DNA of 64,000 nt, taken from contig NZ_LGCI01000005.1 in the NCBI RefSeq assembly GCF_001281525.1, positions 124,001 through 188,000 of the forward strand, in the 5' to 3' direction. Positions 8,835 through 17,220 of the stretch are shown here, piece by piece. The notes under the pieces are model-generated. The model searched no databases. It saw nothing but the letters and a program-made list of their open reading frames with translations, and was not told the DNA's origin. The translations under genes and the position numbers were made by a program. The stretch comes from Lysinibacillus macroides (GTDB lineage Bacteria; Bacillota; Bacilli; Bacillales_A; Planococcaceae). Within the stretch, counting starts at the first letter, position 1; the number at the start of each line of letters is the position of its first letter.

Positions 8835-9124
8835 CGGGCTGCGAAATTTTTAGTTTGTGTTCCTCTACCAATTAGTGAGAAATAAAGAAACCCGTCACTA
8901 ATTGAAGGTTCACTTTATCTTTATAATAAAGGGGATGTTCGCACAAACGGGCATCTCCTTATCATGTTTAAAGAGGTTATTTTCTTAACAGTTTCTTAAC
9001 AAAAAAATAACGTAGGTAAGGTATAGTAAAATAAAAGATTTTTCTTATTTTTCAAAGATATTCGGCTAGGAAATTTAATTTTCTACTAACATATAAAGAC
9101 GCGTTAAAATAACGTAAAAAGGAT
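8835..9124. other. Intergenic region between yjbO and mgtE, no gene
   Basis: It holds an inverted repeat ATTAGTGA (8871-8878) / TCACTAAT (8895-8902) and a second hairpin GGGGATGTTCG (8931-8941) / CGGGCATCTCC (8948-8958). The second is probably the weak terminator of the nadK operon; its U-run is poor. I looked for an M-box magnesium riboswitch before mgtE and do not find its conserved core. The rest is A/T-rich without a recognised element. Confidence 0.5.
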
Positions 9125-9154
9125 TTGCAAAAAAAGGTCCAATCACTCTATTAT
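9125..9154 (+). promoter_or_regulatory. SigA-type promoter of mgtE
   Basis: TTGCAA (9125-9130), an 18-base spacer and TATTAT (9149-9154). The predicted 5' leader is about 58 bases, too short for an M-box, and carries a strong ribosome-binding site (GGAAGGAGGGG at 9201-9211). Confidence 0.55.
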
Positions 9155-9218
9155 ATAGAAGGTGGATTTACGGCATTGCCCGTAACATTGATTAAAAGCT
9201 CGGAAGGAGGGGACAAGC

Positions 9219-10595
9219 ATGATAGAGGAAAGAAATGAAAAGGATGATGTGCAATTTGACGAGGCACATTTACGAGAAATGCTCGAAGCACATAATATTG
9301 ACGCATTCCGTGATGAGTTTTTAGAGCTTCATCCATATGATCAGGCAACGTTTTATGAAAAGGTGGAGCCTGATATAAGGAAGATCATCTATTCGTTCTT
9401 GTCTCCGACAGAAATGGCTGATATTTTTGAGGCAATCGATATTGAAGATGATGAGTATAAAGCGTATCTTGCTGAAATGGACCCATCCTATGGTGCAGAA
9501 ATGCTGTCCCATATGTATGCGGATGATGCAGCAGATGTCTTAAATGAACTGGATATAGCGCAACGTGAAAGCTATTTAGAAATGATGGATGAGGAAACAG
9601 CTGATGAGATTAATGAGCTGTTAAGCTATAGTGAGGATACAGCTGGTTCCATTATGACCACTGAATATGTCGCTATTCCAGAAAATTCAACTGTTCGTTC
9701 AGCGATGGCTATTTTGCGAAAAGAAGCACCAGATGCGGAAACCATTTATTATATTTTCGTGGTAGATGAAAATCACCGCTTGACAGGTGTTATTTCGTTA
9801 CGAGATTTAATTATTGCAGATGAGGATACACGTATTCGCTCCATTATGAATGAACGTGTCGTTATGGTACATGTAGATGATGATCAAGAAGAAGTTGCCC
9901 AAATTATGAAAGACTATAATTTCTTAGCAACACCTGTTATCGACCATGAAGGTGAATTGCTTGGGATTATTACAGTTGATGATATTATTGACGTTATTGA
10001 TGAGGAGGCCTCTGAGGACTATTCTAAATTAGCGGGTATTTCGGATATGGATAAGTTTGATGTCACGCCATTGCAAGCAGCTAAGAAACGTTTGCCCTGG
10101 CTTGTGGTACTACTATTTTTAGGAATGCTGACAGCTAATTTAATGGGGCAATTTGAGGATACCTTAGATAAAGTTGCTCTGCTGGCAGTATTTATTCCTT
10201 TAATTTCAGGAACCTCAGGAAATAGTGGCACACAGGCATTGGCCGTGGCAATACGAGGAATTGCAACAGGAGATGTTGAAGAGCATAGTAAATTTAAGCT
10301 TCTTCTTCGTGAAGCGGGTACAGGTTTAATGTCAGGTGTTGTTTGTGGATTAATTGTGATTGGTATTGTTTATTTTTGGAAGCAAGAGCTTGTTCTAGGT
10401 ATGCTAGTAGGGGCAGCGCTTTGTGGCTCCATTTTAGTCGCAACATTAGCAGGATCATTTATTCCTCTGTTAATGCACCGCTTGAAAATAGATCCAGCTG
10501 TGGCATCAGGACCTTTTATTACAACGTTAAATGATATTACAAGTATTTTAATTTACTTAGGGTTGGCGACAGTTTTCCTAAGTCAAATAGGCTAA
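9219..10595 (+). CDS. mgtE: Magnesium transporter MgtE
   Basis: 458 residues in the classic MgtE order: an acidic N domain (about residues 20-130, including LLSHMYADDAADVLNELD-like repeats), two CBS domains (about 140-255, with TGVISLRDLII and LLGIITVDDIID), a connecting helix, and five C-terminal membrane segments (about 285-455). LISGTSGNSGTQ is the conserved pore region. The cytosolic N and CBS domains sense Mg2+ and close the channel. The start follows GGAGGGG at 8 bases. No magnesium riboswitch is seen upstream, so control may be at the protein level. Confidence 0.96.
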   Translation: MIEERNEKDDVQFDEAHLREMLEAHNIDAFRDEFLELHPYDQATFYEKVEPDIRKIIYSFLSPTEMADIFEAIDIEDDEYKAYLAEMDPSYGAEMLSHMYADDAADVLNELDIAQRESYLEMMDEETADEINELLSYSEDTAGSIMTTEYVAIPENSTVRSAMAILRKEAPDAETIYYIFVVDENHRLTGVISLRDLIIADEDTRIRSIMNERVVMVHVDDDQEEVAQIMKDYNFLATPVIDHEGELLGIITVDDIIDVIDEEASEDYSKLAGISDMDKFDVTPLQAAKKRLPWLVVLLFLGMLTANLMGQFEDTLDKVALLAVFIPLISGTSGNSGTQALAVAIRGIATGDVEEHSKFKLLLREAGTGLMSGVVCGLIVIGIVYFWKQELVLGMLVGAALCGSILVATLAGSFIPLLMHRLKIDPAVASGPFITTLNDITSILIYLGLATVFLSQIG

Positions 10596-10648
10596 GAACC
10601 AAATGACTTGCTTTCGCATATTGTATGGAAAAAAGGGAAGTGAGTAAT

Positions 10649-11044
10649 GTGAGTCGAGAGCCACGCTTGTTTATAAAATCACCATCGTACTTTTTAAATA
10701 TTTCAAAGATGTTGCATGAGCTTGATTTGGATGAAAGTACGTCTGTCTATGTAAGGGACTATGTAGATGATGAACCAGCAGCGAGCGAAGATAGAGTGGA
10801 GGATATACAGATTGATCCGTACTTGCTAAAGCAGCTTCAATTTTTAGAAAAGCCGTTTCGTCAAAAAGCCTATCAACCATTGTTAGTTTGCTTGAAGGAT
10901 GGGAGAAAATTAACGGGTACTGCCTCAGATGTCCAAAAGGATTCTTTAATGTTGACATCATTAGAATTAAAAACACAGGAAATCATTTATTTTGAAGATA
11001 TACAACAAATACTTTGGCGTGGAAAGAAATTGCCAACATTGTAA
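10649..11044 (+). CDS. Probable spore coat protein, CotO-like
   Basis: About 131 residues from a GTG at 10649 (AAGGGAA 9 bases upstream); an ATG at 10625 in frame lacks a ribosome-binding site. The C-terminal half (QPLLVCLKDGRKLTGTASDV then IIYFEDIQQILW) resembles the conserved end of Bacillus CotO, a coat morphogenetic protein assembled late on the spore surface. The N-terminus is short compared with CotO (~220 residues). The convergent neighbour is a CotY/CotZ-like gene, as near cotO in Bacillus, which is the strongest support. Assignment by context and a weak match only. Confidence 0.5.
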   Translation: MSREPRLFIKSPSYFLNISKMLHELDLDESTSVYVRDYVDDEPAASEDRVEDIQIDPYLLKQLQFLEKPFRQKAYQPLLVCLKDGRKLTGTASDVQKDSLMLTSLELKTQEIIYFEDIQQILWRGKKLPTL

Positions 11045-11046
11045 AA

Positions 11047-11080
11047 AAAGTGTACAGCAGAGGATGCTGTACACTTTTTT
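11047..11080 (+). terminator. Bidirectional terminator between cotO-like and cotZ-like genes
   Basis: AAAGTGTACAGCA pairs perfectly with TGCTGTACACTTT around a 5-base loop, flanked by A-run and T-run, so it can serve both convergent genes. Confidence 0.9.
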
Positions 11081-11106
11081 ATGTGTGTGTGTCAAAGGTG
11101 AAAAAA

Positions 11107-11631
11107 TTAGTCACAAATCCCTAAGTCAACATCAGCGATACATTGTACAGCGCAGAAGCAAGATAAATCTACAGTGATACAGCTATCTGTTGAGTTCCAG
11201 TCATCTACTTTGCAGATTTTTTTCATGTTTACGCAACAACCGTCACGGCTTAATAAGTCTACTGTACTTTCACTAGAGTCAAATGTACATAATGGCTCTA
11301 AAACACGTAAAGTTGCACAGCACTCATCAAACATATCTTCTACACGGAAGAAAACAGATGTACAAATACAAGGATCTGCTGTTGGAGAATTAAAGAAAGC
11401 TTTAAATGGAGTACCATCTTTTGTAATTAACATAAATACACGTGTATCTGCATGAGAGCGAGCGGGACTTACAATTCCGCCTAGTGGCTCTAAGAAACAG
11501 TTAGCTGTACATGGGGAACACTCATCTCGCACCGCTTGATTTTGAATATCTAAAATAGCGCGAACTACGTCACAAACGCAGCCTGCTGATTGGATTGGTC
11601 CAATAGGATTTGTTGGCTTACCACAACCCAT
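11107..11631 (-). CDS. cotZ: Spore coat protein of the CotY/CotZ family
   Basis: 174 residues from the ATG at 11631, placed 5 bases after AGGAGGTGAC; the open frame extends upstream but has no start signal. The protein is cysteine-rich (MGCGKPTNP, GCVCDVVRAILDIQNQA, CSPCTANCFLEP, DPCICTSVFFRVEDMFDECCATLRVL) and matches the conserved core of CotY/CotZ. These proteins form the disulfide-linked outer crust of spores. An exact CATAnnnTA -10 element for SigK lies 31 bp upstream (11662-11670), fitting late mother-cell expression. CotY and CotZ cannot be told apart from sequence alone. Confidence 0.88.
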   Translation of the reverse strand: MGCGKPTNPIGPIQSAGCVCDVVRAILDIQNQAVRDECSPCTANCFLEPLGGIVSPARSHADTRVFMLITKDGTPFKAFFNSPTADPCICTSVFFRVEDMFDECCATLRVLEPLCTFDSSESTVDLLSRDGCCVNMKKICKVDDWNSTDSCITVDLSCFCAVQCIADVDLGICD

Positions 11632-11661
11632 ATTGTCACCTCCTTTCCTTGTTACTACTTC

Positions 11662-11670
11662 TACAATATG
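11662..11670 (-). promoter_or_regulatory. Candidate SigK -10 element of the cotZ-like gene
   Basis: On the minus strand CATATTGTA fits the SigK -10 consensus CATAnnnTA exactly. The predicted start point at about 11655 leaves a short leader with the ribosome-binding site. The -35 AC dinucleotide is not present at 16-17 bases. Confidence 0.45.
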
Positions 11671-11714
11671 TACTTTTGAAAAATGGACTCGGGCTTTCGT
11701 ATATATTCTTCGCA

Positions 11715-11744
11715 TGAATAGTTTTTTTTATTGTGGTGAAACTG
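11715..11744 (+). promoter_or_regulatory. Candidate SigG promoter of the spoVA operon
   Basis: TGAATA (11715-11720), an exact SigG -35, is followed after 17 bases by GAAACTG, which matches the CATACTA -10 at 4 of 7 positions. spoVA operons are forespore genes read by SigG. The leader would be very short (about 15 bases). Confidence 0.4.
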
Positions 11745-11765
11745 TAAAGAAAAGGAGGGTAAAAC

Positions 11766-12170
11766 TTGAGGCTACTAGGAATAACGTTACCTCTCTTAGC
11801 TGTTTTGATGCTGTTAAATGGCTGTGCTGAAAAAGAAAAATTTATTGTCTATGGTTCACCACAAAATGAAGGAGAAGTCGAAGCCCTTATAAAAGAAGAA
11901 GACTTTGTGGATCGTACAACGGTTATCCAGTATGACGATAGTATGCTTGTTGCAGTACAAATTAAACCATGGGATAAGTGGAAAAAGGCTAAGCTGGAGA
12001 AAAAACTACAAAAGAAGTTTGATAAAAAATATCCAAATAAAGATGTGTTTGTGTCCGCTGATTATAAAATTTTTTATGAGGCCAATAAAATAAAAAAGGA
12101 TCAGATTGAGGATAATAAATTGAGCGATAAAATTACAGAACTCATAAAGCTTGCAAAGGAGGAGACATAA
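11766..12170 (+). CDS. YhcN/YlaJ-type sporulation lipoprotein
   Basis: 134 residues from a TTG at 11766 with AAAGGAGGG 6 bases upstream. The first 20 residues are a lipoprotein signal ending in the lipobox LLNGC, so the mature protein starts at Cys20 and is anchored to a membrane. The rest is lysine-rich, with a predicted YhcN/YlaJ-like fold (VEALIKEEDFVDRTTVIQYDDSMLVAVQIKPW). Such lipoproteins are found in the inner membrane of spores. Its stop abuts the spoVAC start, so it is the first gene of this spoVA operon. The exact subfamily is uncertain. Confidence 0.7.
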   Translation: MRLLGITLPLLAVLMLLNGCAEKEKFIVYGSPQNEGEVEALIKEEDFVDRTTVIQYDDSMLVAVQIKPWDKWKKAKLEKKLQKKFDKKYPNKDVFVSADYKIFYEANKIKKDQIEDNKLSDKITELIKLAKEET

Positions 12171-12626
12171 ATGGAAAAAGAGCAATATCAACAGTTAGAA
12201 CAAAATGTCACACCGAAGCCACCCTATTTAAAAAATGTAGCAAAGGCATTCTTTGTTGGCGGTTTTATTTGTGCAATTGGTCAAGCGGTGTCCCTTTTTT
12301 ACATGATTTTCTTTAATTTTACAGAGGCAACAGCAGGTAATCCAACTGTTGCAACAATGGTATTCTTCGCCATGATTTTAACAGGACTTGGTCTCTATAA
12401 AAGAATTGGTCAATTTGCTGGGGCAGGCTCAGCAGTGCCAGTAACAGGCTTCGGGAATGCTGTTATTTCTGCGGCTATCGAACATCGATCAGAAGGGGTG
12501 GTACTGGGAGTTGGCGGAAATTTATTTAAGTTAGCAGGGTCAGTTGTTTTATTTGGTGTCGTTTCAGCATTTTTTGTTGCGCTTATTAAATATATTCTTG
12601 TGACGATAGGAGTGGTTTCATGGTAA
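12171..12626 (+). CDS. spoVAC: Stage V sporulation protein AC
   Basis: 151 residues with about four membrane segments. The motifs YLKNVAKAFFVGGFICAIGQ, and the later FAGAGSAVPVTGFGNAV, are typical of SpoVAC. It is part of the inner-membrane channel that takes up Ca-dipicolinate into the forespore and releases it on germination. The start follows GGAGG and abuts the lipoprotein stop; the end overlaps spoVAD by 7 bases. Confidence 0.95.
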   Translation: MEKEQYQQLEQNVTPKPPYLKNVAKAFFVGGFICAIGQAVSLFYMIFFNFTEATAGNPTVATMVFFAMILTGLGLYKRIGQFAGAGSAVPVTGFGNAVISAAIEHRSEGVVLGVGGNLFKLAGSVVLFGVVSAFFVALIKYILVTIGVVSW

Positions 12627-13615
12627 TTGTTTTTCAATCGAAGCCATCCCTGTTAGCTGGCGGTGTTGTAGCAGGTCCTTTGGAGAATCGCAGCGTTTTT
12701 AGTCAGTATTTTGATGCGGTCTATGATGATGAACGGTGGCAAATGAAAACAAATGAGCAGGGGCATCGTAAAATGATTGAAGAGGCCTGTGAGTTTGCGA
12801 TGAAAAAAATGAATATACAAAATGGTGATGTTGAGTATTTAATGGGTGGTGACCTAGTCAATCAAATGACACCAACCAATTTTGCTGCTAGAGATTTAGC
12901 AATTCCCTTTATTGGCTTATTTTCAGCATGTGCCACGTCTGTCTCTTCTGTTATTATTGCATGCCTGTTAACAGAGCTAGGTGCAGCTAATTTTTCACTT
13001 GCTGGCGCATCTAGTCAACATAATTCGATTGAGCGTCAGTTCCGTTACCCAATCAATTATGGTGCGCAAAAACCGCAAACTGCTCAATGGACAGTAACTG
13101 CTGCTGGGTATGCATTAATTGGTAAACATCGTGAAGAATACCCTTCTATAGAAGCTGCAACAATTGGTAAATCCATTGATTATGGCATGGATGATCCGTT
13201 TCATATGGGAGCAGCGATGGCTCCTGCTGCCTTTCAAACAATTCAGGCTCATTTAGAACAGCGCAATCAAAAAATTTATCATTATGATTTAATTTTAACG
13301 GGTGATTTAGGACAGCTAGGCTTAAAGCTGCTAAAAGGTATGTTTGTGGAAAATGGTGTGAAAAATGAAGAGTTAACATTTTTACGTGATGCAGGTGCTG
13401 AGTTTTATGGACAGGATGAAGCATTTCAATCTGGAGCAAGTGGGGCAGGCTGTTCGGCAGCTGTTTTTTTTAGCTATGTTCTACAACAAATGCGAGCAGG
13501 CAGCTATAAGCGCGTATTACTTGTGGCAACAGGTGCATTATTATCGCCATTGTCCTATCAACAGGGGGAGACCATTCCCTGTACCGCACATGCAATAGAA
13601 ATTACAATGAAATGA
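12620..13615 (+). CDS. spoVAD: Stage V sporulation protein AD
   Basis: 331 residues, thiolase-like fold as known for SpoVAD, which binds dipicolinic acid at the spore inner membrane. Recognisable segments: [45 protein letters not shown] and [14 protein letters not shown]. The start overlaps the spoVAC stop, so translation is coupled. The length is typical. No membrane segment, which fits its peripheral location. Confidence 0.96.
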   Translation: MVIVFQSKPSLLAGGVVAGPLENRSVFSQYFDAVYDDERWQMKTNEQGHRKMIEEACEFAMKKMNIQNGDVEYLMGGDLVNQMTPTNFAARDLAIPFIGLFSACATSVSSVIIACLLTELGAANFSLAGASSQHNSIERQFRYPINYGAQKPQTAQWTVTAAGYALIGKHREEYPSIEAATIGKSIDYGMDDPFHMGAAMAPAAFQTIQAHLEQRNQKIYHYDLILTGDLGQLGLKLLKGMFVENGVKNEELTFLRDAGAEFYGQDEAFQSGASGAGCSAAVFFSYVLQQMRAGSYKRVLLVATGALLSPLSYQQGETIPCTAHAIEITMK

Positions 13616-13625
13616 GGCAAGAGCT

Positions 13626-13991
13626 ATGGTAATGACATTTGTATTTGCATTTATTATTGGAGGCATTATTTGCGTCATAGGTCAATTATTAATGGATGTA
13701 GGGAATTTAACACCAGCACATACCTTAAGTACATTAGTTGTTTTAGGTGCAATATTGGACGGCATGGGCTTATATGAGCCACTTATTGATTTTGCTGGAG
13801 CAGGTGCTACAGTGCCCATTACTTCCTTTGGTAATTCTTTAACACATGGGGCAATGGCTGAGGCAGAAAAACATGGGCTTGTTGGTGTGCTCACAGGTAT
13901 GTTTGAGGTGACAAGCTCAGGTATCAGTGCAGCCATTGTTTTTGGCTTTATCGGCGCGTTAATTTTTAAACCAAAAGGCAATATTGACTAG
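13626..13991 (+). CDS. spoVAE: Stage V sporulation protein AE (AEb type)
   Basis: 121 residues with three to four hydrophobic segments and the duplicated SpoVAC/AE motif [20 protein letters not shown]. It is a membrane part of the dipicolinate channel. It follows spoVAD by 10 bp; either the ATG at 13626 or that at 13632 may be used. It closes the lipoprotein-spoVAC-AD-AE operon, just before a GC-rich inverted repeat at 13998-14050. Confidence 0.93.
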   Translation: MVMTFVFAFIIGGIICVIGQLLMDVGNLTPAHTLSTLVVLGAILDGMGLYEPLIDFAGAGATVPITSFGNSLTHGAMAEAEKHGLVGVLTGMFEVTSSGISAAIVFGFIGALIFKPKGNID

Positions 13992-13997
13992 ACGAAT

Positions 13998-14050
13998 ACC
14001 CCTCCCATCTCTATGACCAAAACATATTATAGGTTGTAGAAGGGAGGGGT
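13998..14050 (+). promoter_or_regulatory. Inverted repeat that covers the ribosome-binding site of the YjcZ-like gene
   Basis: ACCCCTCCC (13998-14006) pairs perfectly with GGGAGGGGT (14042-14050) across a 35-base loop. The right arm is the ribosome-binding site of the small gene at 14057. In a transcript reading through from spoVAE the site would be closed; a transcript starting inside the loop (SigK-type -10 at 14023-14031) would lack the left arm. It could also act as a weak terminator of the spoVA operon. Confidence 0.55.
14023..14031 (+). promoter_or_regulatory. Candidate SigK -10 element of the YjcZ-like gene
   Basis: CATATTATA fits CATAnnnTA exactly. The predicted start at about 14038 lies just before the ribosome-binding site (14042-14048). 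No clear -35 AC at the usual distance. Confidence 0.4.
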
Positions 14051-14056
14051 GCTTTT

Positions 14057-14218
14057 ATGGGATATCAAGGCTGGTGCTCACAACAGTATGGGAATAATGT
14101 TGGTGGGTGGAATAATAGCTATTGTGGGGGCGACAACAACTATGGTTATGGTTCAACATTTGTTTTAATTGTTGTCCTATTTATCCTTTTAATTATTGTT
14201 GGCGCTACTTATATCTAA
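14057..14218 (+). CDS. YjcZ-family small sporulation peptide
   Basis: 53 residues. The N-terminal half is rich in Gly, Asn and Tyr ([19 protein letters not shown]); the C-terminal half is one hydrophobic segment with [16 protein letters not shown]. This two-part design (Gly/Tyr-rich head plus a C-terminal transmembrane helix) is that of YjcZ-type peptides common in spore formers. The ATG follows GGGAGGGG by 8 bases. Function unknown; location between spoVAE and spoVIF and a SigK-like -10 support a spore role. Confidence 0.8.
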   Translation: MGYQGWCSQQYGNNVGGWNNSYCGGDNNYGYGSTFVLIVVLFILLIIVGATYI

Positions 14219-14333
14219 TTGGATGACACAATAACGGCTTTAGCTTTTATTTGAAAGCTAAGGCCTCCACCATTTGTGAAAGATTTCGTGCAAGACGCAA
14301 GCTTATTTGAGTTTATACGATAGGAGGGAAAAC

Positions 14334-14582
14334 ATGCATCGCTCGCTTTTTAATTCGATTGAGCAAAAAACAGGTGTATCGATGGATGAAATTTTCGCAT
14401 TAGCCAATGCTATTCAACATGCAGATTTTACGAGTGAAAAACAAGTAAGAAAAATTGTACGACGTGTTGCTAAGGTTTCAAATAGATCTATTACACAAGA
14501 ATTAGAGGATAAACTAGTAAAATCAATTATTCAAGATGGCGCATCACTAGATTTTGATAAAATTACTAGAATGATGAAGTAG
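14334..14582 (+). CDS. spoVIF: Stage VI sporulation protein F
   Basis: 82 residues from the ATG at 14334 (AGGAGGG 5 bases upstream; the frame is open further up without a signal). The segments FNSIEQKTGVSMDEIFALANAIQ and DKLVKSIIQDG match SpoVIF (YjcC) of Bacillus in length and pattern. SpoVIF is a mother-cell protein needed for late coat assembly, acting with GerE. A terminator follows at 14651-14690. It sits in the same late-sporulation block as the CotZ and YjcZ genes. Confidence 0.8.
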   Translation: MHRSLFNSIEQKTGVSMDEIFALANAIQHADFTSEKQVRKIVRRVAKVSNRSITQELEDKLVKSIIQDGASLDFDKITRMMK

Positions 14583-14650
14583 TATATGGCATATTTAGTT
14601 GGCAAAGCAGCTTGTTACGATAAGCTAAATGGTGGCAAGCTATATAAAAA

Positions 14651-14690
14651 GGTGTTACGAGCTGCAACATGCAATATCGTAACACCTTTT
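14651..14690 (+). terminator. Terminator between spoVIF and yjcF
   Basis: GGTGTTACGA pairs perfectly with TCGTAACACC and is followed by TTTT; preceding A-run lets it also work for the convergent yjcF. Confidence 0.85.
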
Positions 14691-14692
14691 GA

Positions 14693-15121
14693 TTAAATTT
14701 TTTTCTCCATCGCACGATGTGGAATGCCTGCATCCATAAATTCAGGAGATGTTACGATATAGCCTAGCTTTTCATAGAATGGCACAGCATAGCTTTGTGC
14801 ATGAAGCTTTAATAGTTGCTTATGAATGGAAATGGCGTGCTTTTCCATTTCTTGCATCATTAATGCCCCTAATTTTTTACCACGCTGATCTTGTAAAATA
14901 CAGACACGTTCAATTTTCGCCACAGTTTCCTCAATACTACGTAAACGTGCTGCCCCAACTGGTTGATTATCCTCATACATAATAAAATGCGTGGCAGTCG
15001 CATCCTCTGCATCGCATTCGAGATGAAGTGGGACACCTTGTTCTTCAACAAAGACCTTTTTCCGAATGGCAAACGCCTCATCATATTCTTGCTGTGTTTC
15101 AACAATTTTAACCTTATACAA
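14693..15121 (-). CDS. yjcF: GNAT acetyltransferase, YjcF-like
   Basis: About 142 residues from a TTG at 15121; the longer frame would overlap yjcG by 50 bp. It is a single GNAT domain: FAIRKKVFVEEQGVP at the N-terminus, RVCILQDQRGKKLGALMM as the acetyl-CoA binding loop (variant of Q/RxxGxG/A), and VPFYEKLGYIVTSPEFMDAGIPHRAME at the end. The substrate is unknown. The pairing yjcG-yjcF is as in Bacillus, 4 bp apart. GGAG lies 12 bases upstream of the TTG, within the end of yjcG. Confidence 0.85.
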   Translation of the reverse strand: MYKVKIVETQQEYDEAFAIRKKVFVEEQGVPLHLECDAEDATATHFIMYEDNQPVGAARLRSIEETVAKIERVCILQDQRGKKLGALMMQEMEKHAISIHKQLLKLHAQSYAVPFYEKLGYIVTSPEFMDAGIPHRAMEKKI

Positions 15122-15125
15122 TAGA

Positions 15126-15641
15126 TTACTCAGCTCCAGATAAACGGAATGTTTCGTATGTTGTCCATGAGCCATCTTCTAATTGATATAAAAGATGAAT
15201 GCGGTCAATGGTATCTTTTTCATCCACGCCTGTCATACGTAATTGGCCGAAAATGTCATCGTGCTCAGAGTCTGACAGTTTTTGGGCAATTGTAATATGT
15301 GGGACAAAGACATGCTTCATTTCCCCATGTGGGATTTGTTCCTGAAGTTCACGTTGGAACGCTGCTAATTGTTCAGTTGGCTCAATGCGGAAGAAAATCG
15401 CATTTGTTGTAGGGAAAAACGAACTTATGCGTGATGCATGAATAGCCAAAGGCGCATATTTAGCAGCAAGTTCATCCAATTGCTTGACGAGTGTCTGAAT
15501 TTCATCCTCAGATGCCTCAAAGCTGTCCTTTAACGTCATATGCGGAGTAATTTTCGCATAATGAGGGTCATATCGTTTGCGATAAGTGTTCGCTAAATCT
15601 TGCAATTTTTTTGACGGAAATGCTACAATACCGTACTTCAT
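15126..15641 (-). CDS. yjcG: 2H phosphoesterase (2'-5' RNA ligase-like), YjcG
   Basis: 171 residues with the two HxT/S motifs of the 2H phosphoesterase superfamily: PHMTL (about residue 34) and PHITI (about residue 112). The family hydrolyses or ligates cyclic or 2'-5' phosphodiesters in RNA; the substrate of YjcG is not known. The start follows GGGAGGT. It is transcribed with yjcF. Confidence 0.9.
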   Translation of the reverse strand: MKYGIVAFPSKKLQDLANTYRKRYDPHYAKITPHMTLKDSFEASEDEIQTLVKQLDELAAKYAPLAIHASRISSFFPTTNAIFFRIEPTEQLAAFQRELQEQIPHGEMKHVFVPHITIAQKLSDSEHDDIFGQLRMTGVDEKDTIDRIHLLYQLEDGSWTTYETFRLSGAE

Positions 15642-15724
15642 AGTCCATTACCTCCCGAAAATAAACAATTTTTCTGTTTAAGTATAACAGAAATTTCGCC
15701 TTTCGTAATTTGAATGCTCCTATA

Positions 15725-16444
15725 TTAATTGAAATTTTCAATTAATGCACGCCGAAGGTCTGGTTTCCAATATTTCCATGTATGATTGCCATCAAACTCA
15801 TCATAAAATATAGAAAACCCTTTTTTTATCATAAGATCATGTAGCTGACGATTTGGTGTTAAAAAGTCTTTGATCGTTTTATCCATTGTAACAACCTGAT
15901 TTTCCTCTTTTCCAACGATATGGTAAATTGAAATGGCTCCTGGATCTTTAAAATTTTCAACGGCTTGTAAAACATCTTCATCCACATAGGGTGATTGTAA
16001 AATAACTTTGCCAAAGATACTTGGATATTTTAAGGCAGCCATTAAGGAAGCGGTTGCAGCCATTGAGTCACCAATGACCCCACGACTCATTCCCATTTGA
16101 TAGGTAGCAAATTCATTATCTAAATAGGGCACAAGCTCGTGTGCTAAAAAACGTAAATAGGCTTCATGCTGTTCACCACTTGGCAAATATTTATGACGTC
16201 GATCTTTAATATCTTTGTAAGGAACAAAGGCGATAATTAAATTTTCGATTTCATAGTCATCAATCAGTTCATCAGCTAGTTTTGTAATCCCGCCAAGCTG
16301 GAAATAATCTTTCCCATCTGAGGCGATTAAAATGTTATATTTATATAGTGGAGAATAATTTGCAGGAACATAAATATAGAGTGGTAATTCTTCCTGTAAT
16401 GCTGCACTATAAAATGTTAAATCCTGTACTGTTCCCTTATCCAA
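15725..16444 (-). CDS. yjcH: Esterase family protein, YjcH-like
   Basis: About 239 residues from a TTG at 16444, chosen because GAAGGAG lies 8 bases upstream; another TTG at 16474 lacks a site. Alpha/beta-hydrolase of the Fes/D-type esterase family: SRGVIGDSMAATAS carries the nucleophile serine in G-D-S-M-A, an aspartate is likely in YHIVGKEENQV, and the histidine in DGNHTWKYWKPDLR. Soluble, no signal. The yjcH-yjcG-yjcF order is the Bacillus order. The substrate is unknown. Confidence 0.85.
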   Translation of the reverse strand: MDKGTVQDLTFYSAALQEELPLYIYVPANYSPLYKYNILIASDGKDYFQLGGITKLADELIDDYEIENLIIAFVPYKDIKDRRHKYLPSGEQHEAYLRFLAHELVPYLDNEFATYQMGMSRGVIGDSMAATASLMAALKYPSIFGKVILQSPYVDEDVLQAVENFKDPGAISIYHIVGKEENQVVTMDKTIKDFLTPNRQLHDLMIKKGFSIFYDEFDGNHTWKYWKPDLRRALIENFN

Positions 16445-16555
16445 TGGTGACACTCCTTCTTCTGTTTGTGACAAAATTGTACCATATTATAAAAGTAAAG
16501 GTATAATAGGTTGGGCTAGCACTAACTAGCAATAAAAATGAAATGAGGGTTAGAG

Positions 16556-17137
16556 ATGCATAATAAAAATGTTCGTGTACACTCTGATGAAGTCGCGAAG
16601 GCAGCGCAAGCCGCTTTAAATCGCAGAGGTGTAACGATAGAGGATATTGCCAAAATCGTTTATGAAATGCAAAAATCATATAATGAGGGCTTAACGTTGG
16701 AGCATTGTGTTCATTCAGTTGAGCGTGTATTACGTAAACGAGAAGTACAACATGCTTTATTAGTAGGTATAGAATTAGATGAATTAGCAGAGAAAAAATT
16801 ATTATCCACACCATTACAGCAAATTGTTGAGTCTGATGAAGGTTTATTCGGTGTAGACGAAACAATCGCACTAGGCTCTGTTTTTACATATGGCAGCATT
16901 GCAGTAACTACTTTTGGTCATTTAGACAAGCAAAAAATAGGAATTATCAAGAAACTAGACACAGAGCCTGGACATCATGTGAACACATTTTTAGATGATT
17001 TGGTTGCTAGTATTGCGGCTTCAGCGGCTTCACGCATTGCCCATCGTATGCGTGACCTCGAAGAAGAGGGCGGAACATTTGCAGATATCGAACCAGAGGA
17101 ACTTGGTCCAAAACCAAAATCACATAATGAAATTTAA
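16556..17137 (+). CDS. yutG: YutG, phosphatidylglycerophosphatase A-like
   Basis: 193 residues. The stretches LNRRGVTIEDIAKIVYEMQ, REVQHALLVGIELDELAEKKLLS and HVNTFLDDLVASIAASAASRIAHR align by eye with Bacillus YutG, a soluble relative of PgpA. The real activity of this branch is unclear. The C-terminal ~25 residues are an acidic and proline-containing tail (FADIEPEELGPKPKS). ATG at 16556 with a GAGGGT site. A perfect 12-bp hairpin follows the stop. Confidence 0.8.
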   Translation: MHNKNVRVHSDEVAKAAQAALNRRGVTIEDIAKIVYEMQKSYNEGLTLEHCVHSVERVLRKREVQHALLVGIELDELAEKKLLSTPLQQIVESDEGLFGVDETIALGSVFTYGSIAVTTFGHLDKQKIGIIKKLDTEPGHHVNTFLDDLVASIAASAASRIAHRMRDLEEEGGTFADIEPEELGPKPKSHNEI

Positions 17138-17145
17138 CAAATAAC

Positions 17146-17176
17146 AGAGCCTTCTCAGAAAATTTGAGAAGGCTCT
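17146..17176 (+). terminator. Hairpin after yutG
   Basis: AGAGCCTTCTCA and TGAGAAGGCTCT pair perfectly around a 7-base loop 9 bases after the stop. The following U-run is broken (TCTGTTG). Confidence 0.75.
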
Positions 17177-17220
17177 TCTGTTGTTACTAAAAATTAAGAC
17201 AATAGCAAAATAATAGTGCT

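Noticed and set aside
8835-9218. M-box magnesium riboswitch upstream of mgtE
   Set aside because: The conserved M-box core and length are missing; the likely promoter leaves a leader of only about 58 bases.
14295-14322. SigK promoter AC-N17-TATACGATA before spoVIF
   Set aside because: The -10 abuts the ribosome-binding site, so transcription would start at or after it and the mRNA would lack the site.
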